Positions 46,766 to 56,951 of a stretch of DNA of 64,000 bases are shown here, one piece after another. The stretch spans positions 672,105-736,104 of the forward strand of contig NZ_BMMW01000003.1 in NCBI RefSeq assembly GCF_014646135.1. The letters run 5' to 3'. The notes beneath the pieces were generated by a model. The model saw only the letters and a list, made by a program, of their open reading frames with translations. It searched no databases and had not been told where the DNA came from. Positions within the stretch are counted from its first letter, which is position 1. Every line of letters begins with the position of its first letter. This stretch comes from Nocardia camponoti (GTDB lineage Bacteria > Actinomycetota > Actinomycetes > Mycobacteriales > Mycobacteriaceae). The position numbers and the translations under genes were made by a program.

Positions 46766-47728
46766 ATGCCCGTTATCTCGACGTCAGCAGTCCGCCGAAC
46801 CGCGTTGGGAGCGGCAAGTGCCGCTGCCGTGGGAATTACCTACGCCACGTTGATCGAGCGGAACGCGTTTGTCCTGCGTGAAGCGACAATGCCGGTGCTC
46901 GCGCCCGGTTCGCCCACGCTGCGCATTCTGCATGTCAGCGACTTGCACATGATGCCGGGCCAGCAACTCAAACAGCAGTGGTTACGCGAACTCGATCGGC
47001 TCGAACCCGATCTTGTTGTCAATACTGGCGACAATCTTTCGCACCCGAAAGCGGTGCCAGCGGTAGTGCAATCACTTGGCGGTTTGCTTGGCCGTCCTGG
47101 TCTTTTCGTTTTCGGTTCGAATGATTATTTCGCACCGGTACCGAAGAATCCGCTGAAGTATTTCAAGAAAGACCACCGTCGCGTGTACGGCGACCCGTTG
47201 CCGTGGCAAGACCTGCGCGCCGCCTTCACTGAGCGCGGTTGGCTCGACCTCACGCACGTGCGTCGCGACCTTGAGGTGTCGGGGATTCGCATCGCGAGCG
47301 CCGGTGTCGACGACCCGCACCTGCAGCGCGACCGTTACGACACCGTCGCCGGTGCGCCAAACCAGTTGGCGCAGTTGAGCATTGGCGTCACGCATTCGCC
47401 GGAGCCGCGCGTGCTCGACCGCTTCGCCGAAGACGGTTACGACCTGGTTTTGGCGGGCCACACCCACGGCGGCCAGCTCGTCGTCCCCGGTTACGGCGCG
47501 TTGGTCACCAACTGCGGCATCGACAAGTCGCGGGTCAAGGGCGCGTCGCGCTGGGGCGAGCACACGCAGTTGCACGTTTCGGCGGGCGTCGGCACGTCGC
47601 CGTGGGCCCCGTACCGCTTCTGCTGCCGCCCCGAAGCCACGTTGCTCACCCTGGTCGGCGCTCCCCCGAAGCGCCCGTCCGAAGACGCTGGTTACGGCAT
47701 CACAACCACGGAAGCGATCGCCAACTAG
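46766..47728 (+). CDS. Calcineurin-like metallophosphoesterase (Rv3683-type)
   Basis: This 320-residue enzyme has the metal motifs LHVSDLHMMPGQQ, NTGDNLSHP, FVFGSNDYF (GNH-type, with Asn-Asp for Asn-His), VTHSPEP and LAGHTHGGQLVVP. An N-terminal hydrophobic stretch (ALGAASAAAVGITYATL) may be a membrane anchor. The substrate is unknown; such proteins hydrolyse phosphodiesters including nucleotides and lipids. TATGCT (46754-46759) ends 6 bases before ATG 46766, a clear leaderless pattern. Confidence 0.9.
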   Translation: MPVISTSAVRRTALGAASAAAVGITYATLIERNAFVLREATMPVLAPGSPTLRILHVSDLHMMPGQQLKQQWLRELDRLEPDLVVNTGDNLSHPKAVPAVVQSLGGLLGRPGLFVFGSNDYFAPVPKNPLKYFKKDHRRVYGDPLPWQDLRAAFTERGWLDLTHVRRDLEVSGIRIASAGVDDPHLQRDRYDTVAGAPNQLAQLSIGVTHSPEPRVLDRFAEDGYDLVLAGHTHGGQLVVPGYGALVTNCGIDKSRVKGASRWGEHTQLHVSAGVGTSPWAPYRFCCRPEATLLTLVGAPPKRPSEDAGYGITTTEAIAN

Positions 47729-47793
47729 GCCGTCTGACCAGCCGATTTAACGTTTCGCACCCGGTCGTTGTAAGCTACTTCAGGTTCACATCA

Positions 47794-47868
<75 letters not shown>

Positions 47869-47885
47869 GTGTTGGTTGAGACACA

Positions 47886-47924
47886 GAAAAGCCCCTGACC
47901 GGGTTACTCGGTCAGGGGCTTTTC
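47886..47924 (+). terminator. Terminator of tRNA-Pro
   Basis: A perfect 16-bp stem (47886-47901 with 47909-47924) including GAAAAGCCCCTGACCG and its complement, with TTTTC at the 3' side, 18 bases after the tRNA end. Confidence 0.9.
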
Positions 47925-48013
47925 GCATTCCTGGGGTTGGGTGGGTGGCGGTGAGGTTCCGCTAACGTGGCGCTTACTTTCTGTCACTTGATAGAAATTG
48001 CGGCTGGCTAACG

Positions 48014-48019
48014 TATACA
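48014..48019. promoter_or_regulatory. Promoter/operator of the GntR gene
   Basis: TAACGT (48009-48014) lies 8 bases before ATG 48023 and could be the -10 box of a leaderless mRNA. The overlapping sequence ACGTATACACG contains the palindrome GTATAC, the core seen in several FCD-type GntR operators, so autoregulation is plausible. Confidence 0.35.
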
Positions 48020-48022
48020 CGC

Positions 48023-48703
48023 ATGTCGACACGGGTGGAGACGCTGCGGGACGTGGTCTATTCCACGCTTCGCGACGAGCTCATGAATGGGGAAATTCGG
48101 TTTGGCGACCGGCTTACCGAGCCCCGCCTTTCCACGCGGTTCGGGATGTCGCGCACGCCGGTGCGGGAAGCGCTCACCATGCTGTGCGCCGACGGGCTGC
48201 TGCAACGCGAGGAGTACGGGTTCAGTCCCGTCCGGCCGAGCATCGCGCGCATTCGCGACCTCTACGAGCTGCGGCTCACGCTTGAACTCGGCGGGATCAC
48301 GCAGGTCGCTGCCGACCCCGATCGCACCTACGACCGGGACCTGCTCGAAGCGGAACGACAACGCTGGCTCGCGCTCAAAGCTGACCCGCCCGCGAAGGAA
48401 CCCGGCTTCGTCGTGATCGACGAGCAGTTCCACGTCGCGCTGCTGACCGCCGCAGGCAACCGGGAAATGGTGCGTGCGCTGATCGGCGTGAACTCCCGCA
48501 TTCGGCACGTTCGCCGCTACGACTTCATGCTCAACAACCGCGTAGAAACCACCATCGTCGAGCATCTGAGCATCATCGACGCCGTGCTCGCTGGCGAATA
48601 CGCGACCGCCCAGGCCCGCCTTCATGCCCACATCGGCGACTCACTCGACGTCGTGCTCGACCGCATTTCCCGCGCAGTGGCAGCAATGTCGCTTAGCGAT
48701 TAA
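48023..48703 (+). CDS. GntR family regulator (FCD subfamily)
   Basis: This 226-residue protein has an N-terminal winged helix (MNGEIRFGDRLTEPRLSTRF followed by GMSRTPVREALTML) and an all-helical FCD effector domain, with DEQFHVALLTAAGN and HLSIIDAVLAGEYATAQARL carrying the Asp/His residues that bind a metal and ligand. The stop is 11 bases before the allophanate hydrolase gene, so it is the likely local regulator of that gene. Its effector is probably a small acid or nitrogen compound. Confidence 0.9.
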   Translation: MSTRVETLRDVVYSTLRDELMNGEIRFGDRLTEPRLSTRFGMSRTPVREALTMLCADGLLQREEYGFSPVRPSIARIRDLYELRLTLELGGITQVAADPDRTYDRDLLEAERQRWLALKADPPAKEPGFVVIDEQFHVALLTAAGNREMVRALIGVNSRIRHVRRYDFMLNNRVETTIVEHLSIIDAVLAGEYATAQARLHAHIGDSLDVVLDRISRAVAAMSLSD

Positions 48704-48714
48704 GGAGTTAGCAA

Positions 48715-50408
48715 GTGTCAATCAGCCCCACCGCACGGGTCGCCGCCGCTTACGCACGCATCGCCGAGGTTGACCGGCCCGAAGTGTGGGTCACCTTGCG
48801 CGACAAGGACATTCTTGAAGCCGAAGCGCGTGAAGTTGAGCGTCAGCTCGCCGACGGCGCGAACCTTCCACTGGCCGGGTTGATCGTCGCGGTCAAGGAC
48901 AATGTCGACGTTGAAGGACTGCCGACGACGGCCGCATGTCCCGAATTCGCCTATCCCGCAATCGAAACCGCGACGGCCGTGCAGCGACTACGCGACGCTG
49001 GCGCGCTCATCATCGGCAAAACCAACCTCGACCAATTCGCAACCGGCCTAGTCGGGACACGCAGCCCGTACGGCGCGGTCCGCAACGCGTTCCATCCCGA
49101 ATTAGTGTCTGGCGGTTCAAGTTCCGGCTCAGCGGTGGCGGTCGCGTTAGGCATTGCCGACATCGGCATCGGCACCGATACCGCCGGATCAGGCCGTGTC
49201 CCAGCGGCTTTCAATAATCTCGTCGGCGTCAAAGCCACACTCGGCGTGATCCCCACGCACGGCGTGGTCCCCGCCTGCATCGACTACGACGCGGTCACCG
49301 TCTTCGCGCGAGACCTTGACCTCGCGGTTAGGGCGGCGAGGACCATGTCGGGTCCCGACGAAAAGACCCGCGTAGTCGCGCCTGGCCAGCCGACGTTCCG
49401 TTGGCCGCGCGACCGAAGCCGCACGTCGCGATCCCGCGCGCGGAAGACTTAGCCGCCCTGAGCCCGTCGTATCGAAAAGCGTTTGCGGACACGGTGTCTC
49501 GACTCAACGACGTCGACATCACCGAAATCGATATCTCACCCCTGCTCGACGCCGCGCGCCTCCTCTACGACGGCGCGATCGTCGCCGAACGCTACGCCGC
49601 CGTCGGCGACTTCGTCGTGAAGCAACCGCAGGGTCTCGACCCCACAGTTGCCGAAATCATCAGCAAGGCAACCGAACTCGACGCGGTTGCCTTCGCCAAC
49701 GACGTCAGTACTCTGACCAATGCGAAGGCCGAAGCAACCAAACTGCTCGCCCCCTACGACGCCCTGCTGCTCCCAACAACCACCGAGCACCCAAACATCG
49801 AAGCAGTCGCCGCCGAGCCGCTAGCGATCAACCGCCGACTGGGCACCTACACCAACTTCTGCAACCTGTTAGACCTCGCCGCCGTCGCCGTCCCTGGCAA
49901 CAAAACCGACGATGACCTCCCCTTCGGCGTGATGTTCATCGTCGATACCTTCGCCGACCAACGCGCCATCGACCTCGCCGCCCGACTACTCAACGTCGAA
50001 TCCCCCGCCTTTGTAACCGACTCGGTACCCCTCGCCGTCTTCGGCGCCCACCTGCGCGGCCAGCCCTTGAACTGGCAACTCGACGGCGCGCGCTTCGCGG
50101 GAGAAATCCGGACAACCGACGCCTACCGTCTCACCGCACTGCAAACAACACCGCCGAAACCGGGGTTGGTCCGCCACGGTGACGGGCAAGGCGCCGAGAT
50201 TTACGGCGAACTGTTCGAACTTTCCCCAGCGCACCTCGGCCGCTTCCTCGCCGACCTGCCCGCCCCCATGGCCCTGACCAGCGTCGAGCTCGCCGACGGC
50301 CGCACGGTCACCGGCTTCGCCTGCACCTACGATGCAGCCCTGGCCGCCGACGACATCACCCACCACGGCAGTTGGCTCACCTATTTAGCAGCTGCTCGGT
50401 CGCGCTAA
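48715..50408 (+). pseudogene. atzF: Allophanate hydrolase (AtzF-like), split by a frameshift
   Basis: Two overlapping frames together make a full-length allophanate hydrolase of about 564 residues, the enzyme that turns allophanate into ammonia and carbon dioxide. The first (48715-49452) contains the amidase signature core: Lys in VAVKDNVDV, SGGSSSGSAVAVALGIADIG and the nucleophile loop GTDTAGSGRVPAA. The second (from about 49401 to 50408) continues with PKPHVAIPRAEDLAALSPSY, completes the amidase and has the C-terminal domain (FGAHLRGQPLN, YGELFELSP). The frame changes by one base near 49390-49410, equal to a one-base deletion. AAGGAG precedes the GTG start. No urea carboxylase gene is near. 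Recent pseudogene, sequencing error or programmed shift are all possible. Confidence 0.85.
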
Positions 50409-50516
50409 CCCAGACCGACCAGCACCTCCACACACCCGGAACTGCCCGTAATCGAACGTGGTTACCCTCAGCGTCGTTTGCCTGCTCTGCGTCCGGAAGA
50501 GCCAGTTGTCACGCCA

Positions 50517-50561
50517 CCGGCTCGGCGACCGTTCACCCCTCGAGACCGGTCGCCGAGCCGG
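50517..50561 (+). terminator. Hairpin after the allophanate hydrolase gene
   Basis: A perfect 15-bp stem (50517-50531 with 50547-50561), GC-rich with a 15-base loop, lies 109 bases after the stop. There is no T tract. Confidence 0.65.
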
Positions 50562-50826
50562 GTGTTCCGGCGTCGGTGACAACAATGCGGTCGCGCTCTC
50601 GAGAGGTTCTTATCAAGAACTTGTCGCATCACGCGCTTAGCGCGCGATGATGGAGGTATGGAAACTGTCATCGTCTGGATATTGGCCAGCCTGCTGTATT
50701 GGTTCTCGAACTTCTAGGAATCCGCAGCAGCTTTTCCGTACAAAAAATTCGCGGAAAGTTTGCTGAGACTGTCGCTGTCATCGCGTATCCCCCTCCCGCA
50801 GCATGGATGGGAGGGAGGAAACGCCA
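50562..50826. other. Structured intergenic segment with possible micro-ORF
   Basis: Between the atzF-like terminator and the next gene are several small dyads: CTCTCGAGAG (50596-50605), GTTCTT/AAGAAC (50606-50620), a 9-bp interrupted stem (50627-50649) and TTTCCG/CGGAAA (about 50739-50759). A 19-codon frame at 50658-50717 would encode a hydrophobic peptide METVIVWILASLLYWFSNF, but GGAGGT directly abuts its ATG, a poor spacing. It may be a leader RNA of the downstream gene; nothing is certain. Confidence 0.35.
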
Positions 50827-51177
50827 ATGGCAATCATCGAGCTCGCGCCCTGGTATTTCGCAAGCGATGTGGTTCACGAGGCAGCGTTTCGCATCGACCT
50901 TCCTGGCCCAGATCGGGGGTATTGGCTCCTTTCGTACTTGCCAGGATTCACCTTCACCGCCCACCAGGCCCGAATTGGGCTGGCACTCGCGGAAATGATC
51001 CTGCTCGACACCGAGTTCTCAACCGCGGGCTTCGACCGCGACCTCGCCGAACTCCAAGCCGAAGAACTCGGCCTCACCTACACCGGCGTAATGCTCGCCC
51101 TCGCCGCCCGAGTGATCGACGAACGCGACACCCACAGCTGGCTACTTTTCGGCGACAACACCGACCTTCAGCTTTGA
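50827..51177 (+). CDS. Hypothetical protein (116 residues)
   Basis: The product starts MAIIELAPWYFASDVVHEAA and includes GYWLLSYLPGFTFTAHQARI, ALAEMILLDTEFS and a helical C-terminus ALAARVIDERDTHSWLLFGD. It is acidic and soluble, without signal peptide or membrane helix. GGAGGGAGGAA at 50810-50820 is a strong ribosome binding site 6-9 bases before ATG 50827. Codon use is like the neighbours, so it is very probably real. I do not recognise a family and the neighbours (allophanate hydrolase, APC permease) give no firm clue. Confidence 0.75.
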   Translation: MAIIELAPWYFASDVVHEAAFRIDLPGPDRGYWLLSYLPGFTFTAHQARIGLALAEMILLDTEFSTAGFDRDLAELQAEELGLTYTGVMLALAARVIDERDTHSWLLFGDNTDLQL

Positions 51178-51337
51178 GCAAACGAACAGTAACCACCGTC
51201 ACAGTTAGAAGCGGAATCAACTTAACTGGTCGGTCGTTATACCCCTTGTCGACGTCCGTACAGCCCCGGGCCTCACCCCTTTTGTCGCTTCGAGCGACCA
51301 CTCGCCGAGAGGCGCTTGTGGGGCGTCGGCCTTTGTG

Positions 51338-51367
51338 AACGCCGTCAGGGAGTCCTGGCGGCGTTTT
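51338..51367 (+). terminator. Hairpin with T tail in the leader of the APC permease
   Basis: AACGCCG pairs with CGGCGTT (51338-51344 with 51359-51365), enclosing a CAGG/CCTG stem, and runs into TTTTCC. It lies 160 bases after the hypothetical gene and 42 bases before the permease start. It may end the upstream transcript or act as an attenuator in the permease leader. Confidence 0.6.
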
Positions 51368-51408
51368 CCATATCGCGAGCAAGGCCCGGATGGTCGAGGA
51401 TTAGCCGC

Positions 51409-52638
51409 GTGAATGAGTTAGGTAGGCGGTTAGGGCTCGCTGACGCGGTGGTCGTCGGATTAGGCGCGATGGTCGGCGCTGGGATTTTCGCCGCGTTCGG
51501 ACCGGCTGCGGCCGCAGCTGGCAGTTGGTTGTTGCTCGCACTCGCGCTTGCCGCGCTGCTCGCCTACTGCAACGCGATCTCGTCGGCGCGACTCGCCGCG
51601 CTCTACCCGGTCTCGGGCGGCACCTACGTTTACGGGCGCGAACGGCTCGGCGCGTTTTGGGGGTACATCGCGGGCTGGGGATTTGTTGTCGGGAAGACGG
51701 CGTCGTGTGCGGCGATGGCGCTGACGGTCGGCGCATACGCGTGGCCGGGACACGAGCGGCTGATCGCGGTTGCCGTTGTCGTGGCCGTCACGCTGGTCAA
51801 CTACCTCGGCGTTGAAAAGTCGGCGCTCGCGAGTCGGGTGATCGTCGGCATCGTGCTCGCGGTCCTGCTCGTCGTCGCGGTGACCGGCCTCACCGGCGAC
51901 CACGCTAACGCGAGCACAGCGACATCAACCGGCCCCTACGGCGTTCTTCAAGCCGCTGGCCTGCTGTTCTTCGCCTTCGCGGGCTATGCGCGCATCGCGA
52001 CGCTCGGCGAAGAAGTTCGCGAACCGGCGCGCACGATCCCCCGCGCGATCATGGTCGCTCTCGTGATCGCGCTCGGCGTCTACACGCTTGTCGCGGTTGC
52101 CGCGCTGCTCACGCTCGGCGCTGGTGGGCTCGCGAACGCGACCGACCCGCTCGCGCGCGTTGTCGAAGCGGCAGGGTTCCCTGGCCTTACGCCGGTTGTC
52201 CGCGTTGGAGCCGCCCTCGCCGCGACCGGTTCACTTCTCGCCCTCGTCCTCGGTGTCTCCCGAACCACGCTGGCCATGTCGCGCGACGGTCACCTCCCGA
52301 AAACCCTTGCCGCGATCCACCCGCGCTACCGCGTCCCGCATCACGCCGAACTCGCGGTCGGCGTGATCGTCGCGATCGCGGCGGCCACGGTCGACCTGCG
52401 CGGCGCGATCGGCTTCTCCTCCTTCGCCGTGCTGACCTACTACCTCGTCGCGAACCTGTCGGCGGCCACGCTCACGCAAGCCGAAAACCGGCCGCCCCGT
52501 TGGGTTCCCGTTGTTGGCGCGATCGGCTGCGTCGTCGTCGGGTTCGCATTGCCGTTAACTTCGGTGCTCGCGGGACTTGCCGTCCTCGGGGTCGGGGCGG
52601 TCGCGTACTTCGTTCGCCAACATCGATTAGGGGATTAA
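51409..52638 (+). CDS. APC family amino acid/amine permease
   Basis: This 409-residue transporter has about twelve membrane segments. The unwound first helix is VVVGLGAMVGAGIFAAFGPA, the GxGxG-like segment of APC carriers, and helix 6 contains LLFFAFAGYARIATLGEEVR with the conserved FAGYxRI...EEV signature. The family imports amino acids or exports/imports polyamines. CGAGGA lies 9 bases before GTG 51409; the frame is open upstream but non-coding. The leader carries small hairpins (for example GTCGCT/AGCGAC) and the T-tailed hairpin above. Substrate unknown. Confidence 0.88.
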   Translation: MNELGRRLGLADAVVVGLGAMVGAGIFAAFGPAAAAAGSWLLLALALAALLAYCNAISSARLAALYPVSGGTYVYGRERLGAFWGYIAGWGFVVGKTASCAAMALTVGAYAWPGHERLIAVAVVVAVTLVNYLGVEKSALASRVIVGIVLAVLLVVAVTGLTGDHANASTATSTGPYGVLQAAGLLFFAFAGYARIATLGEEVREPARTIPRAIMVALVIALGVYTLVAVAALLTLGAGGLANATDPLARVVEAAGFPGLTPVVRVGAALAATGSLLALVLGVSRTTLAMSRDGHLPKTLAAIHPRYRVPHHAELAVGVIVAIAAATVDLRGAIGFSSFAVLTYYLVANLSAATLTQAENRPPRWVPVVGAIGCVVVGFALPLTSVLAGLAVLGVGAVAYFVRQHRLGD

Positions 52639-52690
52639 CCTGGCCCTGCTTTACGGGCTACGGTTGCGGCGAGGGACTACCCTCGGCGGC

Positions 52691-54034
52691 ATGCGGCTGC
52701 TGGGAGGCGTTCTCGCGGGTGTGATCACAGCTACTTTGGTGTCGGCGAGTTTGGTCGGCGCGCACGCGCAGGCGAGTCCGAGCCAGCACTGCGCGGTCAC
52801 TTCGGAGCGTGAATTAGCCAAGGCCGAACCGGAACAAGTTGGGCTGGATTCCGCGAAACTTAAGTCCGCGTTGGAATTCGCGTCAACGCGAAACCGCTTG
52901 AATGTCCAGATCTTTCGCCACAACTGTCTCGTCGGTGAAGGGCTGCGTAATCACGAGACCGGCAATACCGCCTGGAACATTTGGAGCGTCACGAAGTCGG
53001 TGGTTTCGCTCCTCGCCGGAATGGCCGCTGACCACGGCAAACTCGACATCAGCGCGCCCATCGACCGCTACCTGCCGGCTGGCCTTGGCGACCAAACACA
53101 CCGGTCGATTACCGTCGAAAACCTGCTCACCGAAACGTCGGGCATGAAGACCGGCGTGCTTTCCGAGGGCGTCACCGCCGTGATTCCGGTCGACCCCAAC
53201 AGCGCGGTGCAGGCGTTGGCCGTCGAGCTCATCAACCCGCCGGGGACGACGTTCAGCTACAGCCAACGCAATGTCGACTTGCTTTCGTGGGTTGTCGAAT
53301 TGGCGGTCGGCGAGCCGTTGCAAGACTTCGCGCAACGCGAGTTGTTCGACCCGCTCGGCATCGAACGCGGCGACTATTACTGGGCGCGCGACCGGTCGGG
53401 TCACACCTACGGCTACGCGCACCTGATGCTGCCGCCCAACAACCTCGCCAAGCTCGGCTTGCTCGTCTCCAACAACGGACAGTGGGGCGCGCAACGCATC
53501 GTTTCGGCCGACTACCTGCGCAAAGCAACGTCGCCGTCACCGCAAAACCCCTGCTACGGCTACCTTTTCTGGGTTGGCACCGGATGTGGTGAGTCGCCGG
53601 ATTATCTGCCCGCCGACACCTATTTCATGTCCGGGTTGGCGCTGCAAAACGTGTTCGTTATCCCCAGCCTCGACCTGATGGTCATGTGGACGGGCACCTT
53701 CGGCAACGTGAGCGCCTATGGCCCCGAGGGCATTCTCGCCCACCCCGAAGAACTACCGCACGAATTCTTCCGTCGCCTTTTCGCCGCGTTCACCGACACC
53801 CCAACGCCGACGGCGAAACCGTACGTTGAACCGCCGCTGCAATTCGACGCGAGCCGCCTCGTCGACGCCAACATCTTGCTCGCGGTGTTCGGCATCGGCC
53901 CAGGTGCCTACCCCGGTTGCACGATCTTCAGCTGCTTGAATCAGCCACTGGCGACGCCCTTTTCGAGTATCCCGCCCGGTTGCGCGATCCTCGCGTGCGT
54001 CGGCAACGATCCGCGAACACCAGCGATCAGATAA
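52691..54034 (+). CDS. Secreted beta-lactamase-family serine hydrolase
   Basis: This 447-residue serine hydrolase (class C beta-lactamase/PBP4* fold) has an N-terminal signal peptide (LLGGVLAGVITATLVSASLV, cleavage near AHAQA). The catalytic SxxK is in WSVTKSVVSLLAGM; the YxN-like motif is FSYSQRNVDLLSWV. The region DIWLPA of other members is replaced and the usual HxG end motif is not obvious. Family members are esterases, D-aminopeptidases or beta-lactamases, so the substrate is open. A C-terminal extension has four cysteines (GCTIFSCLN, GCAILACVG). TACCCT (52678-52683) ends 7 bases before ATG 52691, consistent with a leaderless mRNA. Confidence 0.87.
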   Translation: MRLLGGVLAGVITATLVSASLVGAHAQASPSQHCAVTSERELAKAEPEQVGLDSAKLKSALEFASTRNRLNVQIFRHNCLVGEGLRNHETGNTAWNIWSVTKSVVSLLAGMAADHGKLDISAPIDRYLPAGLGDQTHRSITVENLLTETSGMKTGVLSEGVTAVIPVDPNSAVQALAVELINPPGTTFSYSQRNVDLLSWVVELAVGEPLQDFAQRELFDPLGIERGDYYWARDRSGHTYGYAHLMLPPNNLAKLGLLVSNNGQWGAQRIVSADYLRKATSPSPQNPCYGYLFWVGTGCGESPDYLPADTYFMSGLALQNVFVIPSLDLMVMWTGTFGNVSAYGPEGILAHPEELPHEFFRRLFAAFTDTPTPTAKPYVEPPLQFDASRLVDANILLAVFGIGPGAYPGCTIFSCLNQPLATPFSSIPPGCAILACVGNDPRTPAIR

Positions 54035-54073
54035 CGAAAAAGGCCGGGCCACAACGTGACCCGGCCTTTTTCG
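54035..54073. terminator. Bidirectional terminator between serine hydrolase and asd
   Basis: A stem starting CGAAAAAGGCCGGG and ending CCCGGCCTTTTTCG (54035-54048 with 54060-54073) with inner CAC/GTG pairs. The A and T tracts at the base serve both strands. Confidence 0.92.
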
Positions 54074-54078
54074 AATAA

Positions 54079-55113
54079 TCAGCGGTTCTGCAGCAGCACT
54101 TCCGCGATCTGAATCGTGTTGAGCGCCGCGCCCTTTCGCAGGTTGTCACCCGAGATGAACAGCGCGAGACCGCGGCCACCGGGCACGCCCGGATCTTGGC
54201 GGATACGACCGACGAGCGAGTCGTCCTGACCGGCCGCCGCGAGCGGGGTCGGCACGTCAACAAGACGTACGCCGGGAGCCTTCGCAAGCAATTCTTGCGC
54301 CTGCTCAACCGAAATCGGCTCGGCGAATTCGGCGTTGATCGACAGCGAGTGACCGGTGAAAACCGGGACGCGCACACAGGTGCCGCTCACGAGCAGCTCG
54401 GGCAGACCGAGGATCTTGCGGCTCTCGTTGCGCAGCTTCTGGTCTTCGTCGGTTTCGAACGAGCCGTCGTCAACGAGCGCGCCGGCGAGCGGGATCACGT
54501 CGAACGCGATCGGCGCGACGTACTTGTTCGGCGCGGGGAAATCGACAGCGGAACCGTCGTGGACGAGCTTCTCAGCGTCGTCGGCGACCGCGCGAATCTG
54601 CGAAGCAAGCTCCTCGACACCAGCCAGGCCCGAACCCGAAACCGCCTGGTACGACGAAACGATCAGGCGCTGCAAACCGGCAACATCGTGCAGCGGCTTG
54701 AGCACGGGCATCGCGGCCATCGTGGTGCAGTTCGGGTTCGCGATGATGCCCTTGACCAGGTTCTGCGTCGCCTCCGGGTTCACCTCGGAAACGACGAGCG
54801 GCACGTCGGGGTCCTTGCGCCATGCCGACGAGTTGTCGATCACGGTCACACCGGCAGCCGCGAAACGCGGTGCCTGCACGCGCGACATGGTCGCGCCAGC
54901 CGAGAACAACGCGATGTCGAGACCCGACGGATCGGCGGTCTCGGTGTCTTCAACGACGATTTCGCCGCCGCGCCACGGCAGCTTCTTGCCCGCCGAACGT
55001 GCCGACGCGAAGAAACGCACCTCGTCGGCGGGGAAGTTGCGCTCTTCGAGCAGCTTGCGCATGACCGCGCCGACCTGACCGGTCGCGCCGACAACACCTA
55101 CACGTACACCCAT
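54079..55113 (-). CDS. asd: Aspartate-semialdehyde dehydrogenase
   Basis: This 344-residue enzyme reduces aspartyl phosphate to the semialdehyde with NADPH, feeding lysine/diaminopimelate, threonine and methionine synthesis. The nucleotide-binding N-terminus is VGVVGATGQVGAVMRKLL, the catalytic cysteine is in IIANPNCTTMAAMPVL and the acid/base histidine in VRVPVFTGHSLSIN. It starts three bases after the ask stop, so the two are one operon, as in mycobacteria and corynebacteria. Confidence 0.97.
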   Translation of the reverse strand: MGVRVGVVGATGQVGAVMRKLLEERNFPADEVRFFASARSAGKKLPWRGGEIVVEDTETADPSGLDIALFSAGATMSRVQAPRFAAAGVTVIDNSSAWRKDPDVPLVVSEVNPEATQNLVKGIIANPNCTTMAAMPVLKPLHDVAGLQRLIVSSYQAVSGSGLAGVEELASQIRAVADDAEKLVHDGSAVDFPAPNKYVAPIAFDVIPLAGALVDDGSFETDEDQKLRNESRKILGLPELLVSGTCVRVPVFTGHSLSINAEFAEPISVEQAQELLAKAPGVRLVDVPTPLAAAGQDDSLVGRIRQDPGVPGGRGLALFISGDNLRKGAALNTIQIAEVLLQNR

Positions 55114-55116
55114 TGC

Positions 55117-56382
<1,266 letters not shown>

Positions 56383-56500
56383 GGCTAGGTCCTTACACAT
56401 TCGACAATCAAGCTTCTATCAGCGCCCAAGAGTACCGGGACAGGTGCGGCGGTTTTGCCGCTACCTCCCCCGATGATGGAAACGACACACCCTCGTCACC

Positions 56501-56509
56501 TGTGGATAA
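56501..56509. promoter_or_regulatory. DnaA box upstream of ask
   Basis: TGTGGATAA at 56501-56509 is an exact DnaA box (reverse orientation) in the short gap between ask and the decayed reductase gene. Confidence 0.5.
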
Positions 56510-56518
56510 CCGCGTTCG

Positions 56519-56881
56519 CTACTTCCGTTCGAACCAGGTGACCTGGGTTCCGCTGTCGAAATCCTTGCGCGACTTCACCGCGAATTGTGTCGGGTTGAAG
56601 ACACCGGCGAACGCCGAAATACCCGCACCCGCGACGACGGGGTAGGACTTGATCACCATTTCGTCGATCTCATCGACGAGTTGTCCGGCGAGATTCCCGC
56701 CGCCGCATAGCCAGATGTCGCCCCCATCGGCCCGTTTGAGTTCGCGAACGAACTCGGCCGCGTCGCCAGTGACCCGCTCGACCTGCGGGTCATCGATAGT
56801 GAGCGTGGCGGCGAAGACGTATCGAAACGCTCGTTGAACGTGCCATTTCCGCCTGAGCTGGTCGTTTGTCCAGGCAGGGGC
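56519..56881 (-). pseudogene. 5'-truncated dihydrofolate-reductase-family protein
   Basis: The readable part, FRYVFAATLTIDDPQVERV through DGGDIWLCGGGNLAGQLVDE and VIKSYPVVAGAGISAFAGVF to the end TQVTWFERK, is the C-terminal half of a RibD_C/DHFR-like reductase that normally begins with a nucleotide-binding N-terminus some 70-90 residues earlier. That half is absent: upstream the frame runs into the divergent SRPBCC gene and its promoter. An ATG at 56881 could start a 120-residue product, but it would lack the fold's first strand and cofactor site. I call it a gene remnant. Confidence 0.7.
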
Positions 56882-56951
56882 CATGTTGACGATAGCCGGT
56901 ACTACTGTGCAGAATCGGGCGGCAACGTGGCTGTCGCTGGATGAGGATGAG

